Source: Cristatella mucedo (taxonomy: Eukaryota; Bryozoa; Phylactolaemata; Cristatellidae). From it: a stretch of DNA of 64,000 bases. Within the stretch, counting starts at the first letter, position 1; every line of letters starts with the position of its first letter. A program made the position numbers and the translations under genes. Shown here piece after piece: positions 60,684 through 64,000 of the stretch. The stretch covers positions 808,501-872,500 of the forward strand of contig WPIO01000003.1 in NCBI GenBank assembly GCA_009760855.2, read 5' to 3'. A model generated the notes under the pieces. It saw only the letters and a program-made list of their open reading frames with translations, did not search any database and had not been told where the DNA came from.

Positions 60684-63273
60684 ATCAAGCCAGGAAAATT
60701 TTGACGTTCAATTGATAGCGAGTTCCAAGCTTTGAGAGCCTAGAAACTGAAGGAGCAATTCCAACAGGAGTTGAGGTTCGTTAAGGATGTTGCTAACAAC
60801 CTGTTAGAGTCAGAGGGGCAGGGCATATGAGGAGAAACCTGATGAGGTAGTATTTTGTGCAGATAAGGGAAACAAGCGAATGAAAGGACTCAAAAGTCAG
60901 TGAAAGAGCTTTGAAGTCGATTCGATGTGGTAGGGAGCCGGTGCCGTACGGAGAGAAGTGGTGTAATGTGGCTGTTGCAACTTCACTGCAGATAAGCCCG
61001 ACTGCCGAGTTGTGGACCATCCATAGGGACCATATCGCACTGACTTGCAAGGAAGGAGTTACAGAAGCCAATGTGGGCTGTCATAAATACTTAGGTCAGC
61101 TTGGTTGTGGTCATTCTACTTTAATGTGTCCCTGTGGCATAGGCACTGTCTAAACACGTTTCACCACTCATAGTATCAACTTTTTGTGACATAGGGTTGA
61201 AGTAAGGTGATCTTGAATTGGGCACACTGCAAATATGGTCGAACCAGACTCGACCAAACATGCAGCTATCTGCCGAGCATCGTTCGGTGTAGCAATGCTC
61301 TTTACATGTGAAAGGCATAAGGAATATCTCCACGGTTTCATCAAGGCTCTGAGGCTGTTTCACGCTCAACTCTCCACGACCTAGGGCGATTGCTGTAACC
61401 TCGCCGAAATGGAAGTAGTGCTCGACCCAGAATGCATGTACAATGGTGTGCAACATGTCCGCACAGGTAGTTGTTACCGTGGTTGGCTCACAAAGTCAGT
61501 AGGTGTCGAGGCCAGTGAGTGTTGGTAGGCACCTTATCTCAGTAAGCTGCTATGCATGCGATAGCTATTCCCTTGTGCTTGGTGATATGTATGCTTCGAG
61601 GCAGCGCTAGTCAGAGGTTGCATGTGAGCATATTCACAGCTGGCCGTTGGGGGAACATGGTTGTCTTTGGTGGTTGAGAGAGCTCGGTCGGTCGTTCGTG
61701 CTTTGCCACGGGCCGGTCCAGTGGCTGGGCTCGAAGCTCTCCACTGCCTGGCCCCTAAATATATTAAGGCCTTCCGTTTCACCAAAGCATTTGAGGTTTT
61801 CGTTAGAATTTGGTGGTTTTGCTCAAAAAAAGGGTAACTGACGTAGCAGCCTCGTTTATATATCGGCAGAAGAGCCTTAATGGCTATCGCCACCACTTGC
61901 AGTGGACAATAAGGGATCGCCCACAGCAAGACTCGAACCCACGACCCGAGTCGTGAAGAACAAGCTCCTTACCTCCTGGTGCACCCCTACCCGCTTGGTA
62001 GCTGTGCACGTTTTCCCAGCTACTCGGCACTCATGGGACATGCTCGCTCTCGCGAAGGTCACACGAGCGAGCATGTCAGCGCCAGAAAGGATGGGCAGCC
62101 GGAAGCGGTTTTCGTGGCTCCGAGCGTGGCTCGCTCACCTGAGGAAGTCACCTGCTGCCGAAGCCGATGAGGATACGTCCTTTGCCGCCCCCACTGCTGG
62201 AGACATCCTTCGGCTACGTGGCCGGCAAACAGTTTGCGCCGCTGCAGTATATGCATTATGCTCAGCTGTGCATTCCGTTACGGTGGTTCACCTGCGTGCT
62301 TGCGGCTTGCTTTATCCCATTGTGCACTTTTTGAAGGCCTCAATTCGTGTGATTACTGTAAAAATCAATCAATAGTCTGCCATTCATTTCTCGTTGTCTG
62401 TGGCACAATACGAGTTACACACGACTGGTTGTAAAAGCAAACGTATTGTAATAGAGGAACTAGGTGGGCGTGCGCCCACCCATTGCCTTCCTGTAATGCC
62501 ACCACAGGTGGCATTACAGGAAGCACCTGCCTGCTGGTGGCTTCTTGCTTAAATACTCATCATAATGGGGGGAGGTGTAGGAGTGGGAGGTCGGTGACAG
62601 AAGTTACGCAACCTGCTATCGGCCATACGCACCTAATAACATGTCGAGAGCTGAGAAAAGTGAATCAAATGCAGTGTGAAGTTCTTGCTGATGACCAGAG
62701 GCTTCGCAGCTTTGCTCCTTAATCCTCTGCCAATGAAACGGCTGAAGTGGCTCAGCCTGCAGGCCCATAGTTGAGCTGCAGTGCATGAAAGCGCTCACAG
62801 CTCGCATGTGCACGAAGCCTCATGCAACTGACTTAAAATCGACGGGGACCAGATCGAGAAGAGATGCTCTCGTGGATCGACCTCCTGAGGCCCAAAATCA
62901 CGACTGCCTCAAAGAACGTCTGTCGCTGAGTGATGATTTTGCACAGACGTAGCCGGGTTCTGGAATCTGGCGCGTGCCGAGAAAACAAAGATTAATTAAC
63001 CAATCTCATGCTCTGAGTCGCCGTGATGCTCTTCTCTGGACTCGATCGCTTCTGGTTGCACCGTCGGTCGTTGCCATCTCGACCTTTGTTGCCTGCAGTT
63101 GCTGGTCGAGCCTGCTGGTTTTTTATATAGAAAAGATGTGGTCATCATACCTGCAGTTGGCATGGGACCTCGTCAGGCGAGAAGCAACTACCGAACGCAT
63201 CACCCGTCTGCTGGGCCTGCTCGCCAGGGCGCGTTCGCTGAGTCTGCTGTCGGAGCGCTGGTGGCTTCGCTGG
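35388..63273 (+). CDS. UTP6: UTP6, U3 snoRNP/SSU processome HAT-repeat protein (3' end beyond window)
   Basis: Exons: 35388-35479, 37935-38019, 39955-39996, 40090-40182, 42449-42496, 42613-42676, 42765-42883, 42985-43017, 43269-43313, 45860-45938, 46249-46330, 48496-48572, 53380-53451, 63131-63273. They join in phase to 358 codons; human UTP6 is 597 aa, so the rest lies past 64000. UTP6 helps assemble the U3-containing small-subunit processome in the nucleolus (pre-18S rRNA processing). Conserved blocks: ELEQMQRVGLFTKQEIK (15-31), DDVKLWLSHIEFCKK (105-119), LWIASAKWELEGRQ (143-156), YFRLELM (182-188), LKIARLFDFGKPL (242-254), LLWTERACCL and MWSSYLQLAW. These match the N-terminal U3-associated domain and the following HAT repeats. 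Intron 4 is GC-AG (CAG|gcaagg). Exon 3 ends at a weak donor. The 13th intron is 9.7 kb and holds other elements. Start: first ATG, in context gagaaATGG. Confidence 0.93.
36350..36430 (-). mobile_element. LINE family A tail only
   Basis: AAT-rich run, then 'gtcctcagagaacttaatct' and 'tttctaggcactttacg'. Intron 1 of UTP6. Confidence 0.65.
37187..37304. repeat. Dispersed repeat of unknown family, copy 2
   Basis: Partner of 25690-25802 (shared 'gaggcctgtgt', 'acgcacgaaaaataacttga'). It stops just before a SINE, which may have inserted beside it. Confidence 0.6.
37312..37480 (-). mobile_element. tRNA-derived SINE copy
   Basis: Minus orientation: head 'actgggccgtgatagccccg', B-box 'cgtgggttcgaatcatgc', body 'caccgcttgcaattgg' inverted, end 'aacagctccatttgta' inverted. 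In UTP6 intron 1. Confidence 0.8.
39145..39402 (-). mobile_element. LINE family A 3' fragment
   Basis: AAT/ATT run, inverted tail 'cacttgataaagtgccctcag', then 3' UTR 'ggttaggggtgacatgcac' up to 'aaggacgaatcacagggacc'. Well conserved with the copies at 10.0 and 11.8 kb. Confidence 0.8.
39690..39845 (+). mobile_element. tRNA-derived SINE, damaged head
   Basis: 'ttaggggtaaggtgtttgct' and B-box-like 'gggctgattcctgcag' are followed by the family body and the end 'ctatataaacgaggctgtta'. In UTP6 intron 2. Confidence 0.65.
40395..40620 (+). mobile_element. LINE family B 3' end
   Basis: 'gagctgctacttccatcctg' through 'gttggctaccgaatgcgtacc' and a 'gatacattgcattac' end match the family B 3' end. It overlaps UTP6 intron 4. 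Confidence 0.7.
40855..41530 (-). mobile_element. LINE family B internal RT fragment
   Basis: The minus strand reads LSRLDCRNSVLAGLPIKAIEPLQPMMNTAAKLV, the RT thumb block. It is followed by the region around the 'vPFLRLKTVGDRSF' block. Opposite orientation to the neighbouring family B piece, and broken. Confidence 0.65.
43025..43190 (-). mobile_element. tRNA-derived SINE copy
   Basis: Minus orientation: head 'gggtcttagcccaggaggta', B-box 'cgtgggttcgagtcctgc', body and 'aggctgttaaatcagc' end. Inserted within 10 bp of the exon 8 donor of UTP6, in the 251-bp intron 8, so it makes up most of that intron. Confidence 0.85.
43990..44290 (+). CDS. Unrecognised spliced reading frame in UTP6 intron 9
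   Basis: Three well-formed exons join in phase: 43990-44043, 44107-44164 and 44262-44290. They read LYQKYIDVDILGLAMAVT, SKYISRFALLSNLVTITTN, A-PCVPVNPL and a stop. Acceptors (tgagcag, tgtgcag, atttag) and donors (ACA|gtgagt, ATG|gtaggt) are good. Upstream, a frame ending at AAA|gtaggt (43824) or UTP6 exon 9 (ends phase 0 at 43313) could feed it. If spliced from exon 9 it would give a UTP6 protein cut short after residue 207. I do not recognise the family. It could be the end of a small nested gene, an alternative UTP6 terminus, or chance. Confidence 0.35.
44630..44815 (+). mobile_element. tRNA-derived SINE with small internal duplication
   Basis: Head 'gagccgtgatggcacattag', B-box 'cgtgggttggaatcctg', body and end 'aaaacaggctgttaaatc'. 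The segment 'ggtgggtgattctttat' is repeated in tandem within it. Confidence 0.8.
46045..46130. repeat. GT/CA microsatellite
   Basis: A run of GT with interruptions (gtgcgcgtgtgtgcgcg) and a GGGT tail. In UTP6 intron 10. Confidence 0.9.
47545..47960 (-). mobile_element. LINE family A 3' fragment
   Basis: ATT/AAT run, 'gcatttgatatagtgccatc', then 3' UTR, then the inverted 'SSYAPKAWNS' block ('gagttccaggctttgggagc'). 5'-truncated; UTP6 intron 11. Confidence 0.75.
49093..50095 (+). mobile_element. LINE family A, about 1 kb of 3' end
   Basis: Starts at 'FIDDIRTWMAVNCLKLNND', continues through the thumb (VTSRLYFCNSMLAGRPACATRHLQLV..) and the 'SSYAPKSWNS' block. It ends with a decayed tail and ATT repeats. 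More mutated than the 15-18 kb copy. UTP6 intron 12. Confidence 0.8.
50690..52330 (-). mobile_element. Tc1/mariner transposon relic, whole-length but decayed
   Basis: The minus strand shows the N-terminal helix-turn-helix region (ISNRELARQLNISEGTAMKI, about 52090-52000) and, some 1.3 kb further on, the C-terminal MPRRLQEVIKNNG (about 50755-50715). In between are frames with many stops. Order and spacing fit a single old Tc1-like element inserted antisense in UTP6 intron 12. Inverted termini were not resolved. Confidence 0.7.
53650..53738. repeat. 13-bp tandem repeat
   Basis: About seven units of 'caggctcttagtc' with small changes (ctcaggcttttagcc, caggctcttagtt). The last unit runs straight into the head of a SINE. 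Confidence 0.9.
53725..53850 (+). mobile_element. tRNA-derived SINE copy with amplified 5' end
   Basis: 'tttgcccaggggtaaagtgc' (A-box region), a B-box-like 'ctgaattcgagtc', body 'tgcaagcagtcgtgatggct' and 'aaggttcttctgtcg'. The unit of the preceding tandem array resembles the SINE 5' end (cttagcccagg). UTP6 intron 13. Confidence 0.7.
54057..55262 (-). CDS. Putative single-pass membrane protein, antisense in UTP6 intron 13
   Basis: An uninterrupted 401-codon frame starts at an ATG with an in-frame stop 33 nt upstream. A short N-terminus (MNYDTIFYAG) is followed by one hydrophobic segment (about residues 9-32, IVLPTAVTVTLFVVFLVCW) and a basic stop-transfer (KFHLKRH). This predicts N-out, C-in topology. 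The long cytoplasmic part has acidic stretches (VEDQGIIDISETASDS), then low-complexity Ala/Ser-rich sequence and a run of about six four-residue repeats of the type MPDY/MPNH (about 253-277). No known domain was recognised. The block 53.9-55.3 kb is much richer in GC than its surroundings, so part of the openness could be compositional. The membrane segment plus charged flank argues for a real gene. It may be one exon of a longer gene. Confidence 0.5.
   Translation of the reverse strand: MNYDTIFYAGIVLPTAVTVTLFVVFLVCWFKFHLKRHILAFAQSKSDHEADRGVLPKHIYVEDQGIIDISETASDSAIDVSLHDDAAGKAESWSPAADGAAAAETVQDGSWANSALNVGGVQASHDRDRSARGSGGVTHAAVQCTGGHELLVSPRSLIQHSRAQGSTASSAVTIADVHAYFEPAAPARLKSGTYPSIETLVEERSAASPSKLYEWSDRMRDFAHAVRAAHGVIYAPVRRPAAHWPAAPTNDMPDQMQDYMPDYMPNHMPNYMPLTKPTVCDRQAGTSDQQAGVPAARSYDCSYGQQLDQTKAGSGGQNDCNRADPRASSGLLQASHPGGGAERHRHRLAHSQATIGQRSTRSWRQRQQRHGSGVVAWTPNIRGDSTSSNNDNYSAMGISRV
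56575..56738 (+). mobile_element. tRNA-derived SINE copy
   Basis: 'ggtcatagacctggggcaag', B-box 'cgtgtgttcgactcc', body 'acggcaatcagtagtggctg' and the end 'aataagtgaggctgctaagt'. Diverged. UTP6 intron 13. Confidence 0.65.
57000..58212 (+). mobile_element. LINE related to family A (separate subfamily)
   Basis: Decayed RT is visible: 'FGPLLVSMDTPPFVNLTFHFY' with 'SDDS', 'SLAAFDDIPVWVAASLVTFND', 'LIENWAAHLVFHQWRSCLITPPLSELQWLPVLHRIDFKIL' (described in pieces). It ends with a tail 'gtaaagcatctaagtagaga' and 'gggtgctataaaaattatac'. More diverged than the other family A copies and lacking an ATT tail. Confidence 0.7.
58228..58365 (+). mobile_element. tRNA-derived SINE copy
   Basis: B-box in 'tcacgggttcgaaccttgc', body 'aggatcctttattgcccact', 'gcaagcggttgtgctagcc', end 'aaaaatgaggctagcc'. 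The head is partly lost. Confidence 0.8.
59300..59450 (-). mobile_element. SINE with LINE-type tail, copy 1
   Basis: On the minus strand a tRNA-like head ('ttggcccagtggctaaggtg', 'ccgaggtcggggctcaag') is joined directly to the LINE tail 'agtgcccgagtagagatt...ggttctcttggggcg' and then an AT-rich run. This differs from the main SINE family, whose tail is 'aggctgttaaatc'. Confidence 0.65.
59695..59830 (+). mobile_element. LINE family A tail only
   Basis: 'gcagcaaatgtaagcgcctag', 'gagggcgctttatcaagtgc' and a 27-nt ATT run. Close to consensus. Confidence 0.8.
60540..60682 (+). mobile_element. SINE with LINE-type tail, copy 2, ending in an AT microsatellite
   Basis: 'gtatgggctcgagccccgag' (remnant of the tRNA-like B-box arm) runs into 'gtgaagcgcctgaatagaga', 'ctcttggggtgctatataaa' and then about 50 nt of pure AT. 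Same join as the copy at 59.3-59.45 kb. Confidence 0.6.
60685..61080 (-). mobile_element. LINE 3' coding fragment
   Basis: The minus strand reads 'MVHNSAVGLICSEVATATLHHFSPY' then 'LPHRIDFKALSLTFESFHSLV', the RT C-terminal block, followed by a decayed 'WNS' block. Related to family A, but diverged. Confidence 0.65.
61830..61985 (-). mobile_element. tRNA-derived SINE copy, well preserved
   Basis: Minus orientation: 'caggaggtaaggagcttgtt', B-box 'cgtgggttcgagtcttgc', body 'gggcgatcccttattgtcca', end 'ataaacgaggctgctacg'. UTP6 intron 13. Confidence 0.85.
62463..62523. repeat. Two adjacent perfect inverted repeats
   Basis: First hairpin: 8-bp arms GGTGGGCG / CGCCCACC with a 2-nt loop (62463-62480). 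Second: 17-bp arms cttcctgtaatgccacc / ggtggcattacaggaag with loop aca (62487-62523). Both are perfect. They lie in UTP6 intron 13, about 600 bp before exon 14. Confidence 0.9.
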
Positions 63274-63837
63274 GTAATTACTGCCTTGCAGTGTGCAGCT
63301 TTCAGCCCTCACCACCAAGCTGCCCCTCTAGAGATTTGTCGCATTCTCATCTGTGTGTGCTTCTTTGCAAGTGTGAACGTATTAGCTGTTGAAGCTGGCT
63401 TGACGTTATGATGCATTTTATTTATTTTTCTGCTTGCTTCGTGAGCTTACCCGCCCAAGCATGTGGCAGGTGACTGAATACCTGCCTATTGTCTTTTCAG
63501 CATCTGTTTTTCTCACGTGTCCTTTTATTGTTAGCTGTCACCTGTTGTTTACCTTCTTTGAGGCTGTTCGAAGGCTGAGTGCCCGAGTCTGCTGCATGCT
63601 TTACGGTTATGGATGAAAAATGGCTCCAAAGTTGGTCAGCAAATACAAGTGGTTCAGCCGGGCGTCTCATTGGCTGAGGGAATGTGATACTGATTAAAGT
63701 TTGTCGTCTCACCCACAAGGCCTGCCATCGCCTGGCTTCTCCAATGCTAGCCATACTACTACACTAGTTCCTGAGTCTTCATGCCCCCAGGACTTCAATG
63801 GAAACATATTAGTTGTTTCATTCTTTTGCTTAAAGCT

Positions 63838-64000
63838 GTTGGCGACGGAAGCTTTTACTGTGTAGATCCTTGAGTGTGGAACTCGCTTCTATAAGTCTTA
63901 AAAAACTACATCTTCTCCACTGCTGCCAACTCTGGGCACATCTTTTTCAGCCTTCCCAAGCTGCTTTTTTCACGTTTCTCCCTCGACTACCCTCCCGACT
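63838..64000 (+). mobile_element. LINE family B fragment running off the right edge
   Basis: 'ggcgacggaagcttttactg', 'gtgtggaactcgcttctata', 'gggcacatctttttcagcc' match the 'GDRSFSSAGPRLWNSL' region of family B. It continues past 64000. Confidence 0.7.

Noticed and set aside
1-64000. CRISPR array, bacterial operon or prophage
   Set aside because: Repeats are microsatellites and transposon copies, genes are intron-split, and no spaced identical repeats or bacterial gene runs occur.

Overview
The window is animal nuclear DNA. Genes are split by short-to-long GT-AG (and some GC-AG) introns, coding DNA is sparse, and the rest is interspersed repeats: CR1/L2-like LINEs with ATT-repeat tails, tRNA-derived SINEs, Tc1/mariner relics and a probable piggyBac relic. 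This fits a non-vertebrate metazoan with a fairly large, repeat-rich genome; the species cannot be named from the sequence. No bacterial operons, CRISPR arrays, rRNA or convincing functional tRNA genes were seen.

Three conserved genes can be rebuilt exon by exon, and all act on RNA. (1) TRUB2, a mitochondrial-type TruB pseudouridine synthase, runs on the minus strand from 23033 down to 2623 in nine proposed exons (314 aa). (2) SNU13 (15.5K/NHP2L1), the K-turn-binding protein of U4 snRNP and box C/D snoRNPs, runs on the plus strand from 23561 to 28603 in four exons (127 aa). It is head to head with TRUB2 across about 530 bp that probably holds a shared promoter. (3) UTP6, a HAT-repeat component of the U3/SSU processome, starts at 35388 on the plus strand. 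Fourteen exons (358 codons, about 60% of the usual length) lie in the window and the gene runs off the right edge. SNU13 and UTP6 both work in the U3 snoRNP/SSU processome.

Layout: 1-2.35 kb, unassigned DNA; 2.6-23.0 kb, TRUB2 with introns full of LINE pieces, including the best LINE copy (about 15.0-18.27 kb) and a Tc1 relic; 23.0-23.56 kb, bidirectional promoter; 23.56-28.8 kb, SNU13; 28.8-35.4 kb, intergenic with a SINE, LINE tails, a CT microsatellite, a GC-richer stretch and a piggyBac relic; 35.4-64.0 kb, UTP6. Its introns hold SINEs, LINEs, a second Tc1 relic, an unrecognised spliced reading frame (43.99-44.29 kb) and, in a 9.7-kb intron, a GC-rich antisense reading frame for a possible single-pass membrane protein (54.06-55.26 kb).

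Points most worth a second look: the antisense membrane-protein frame, the small spliced frame in UTP6 intron 9, two GC-AG introns fixed by protein conservation, an altered catalytic motif and an irregular donor in TRUB2, an insertion that copies a neighbouring sequence and is flanked by an 18-bp direct repeat, a SINE family that shares the LINE tail, a SINE with an amplified 5' end, and a pair of perfect hairpins.
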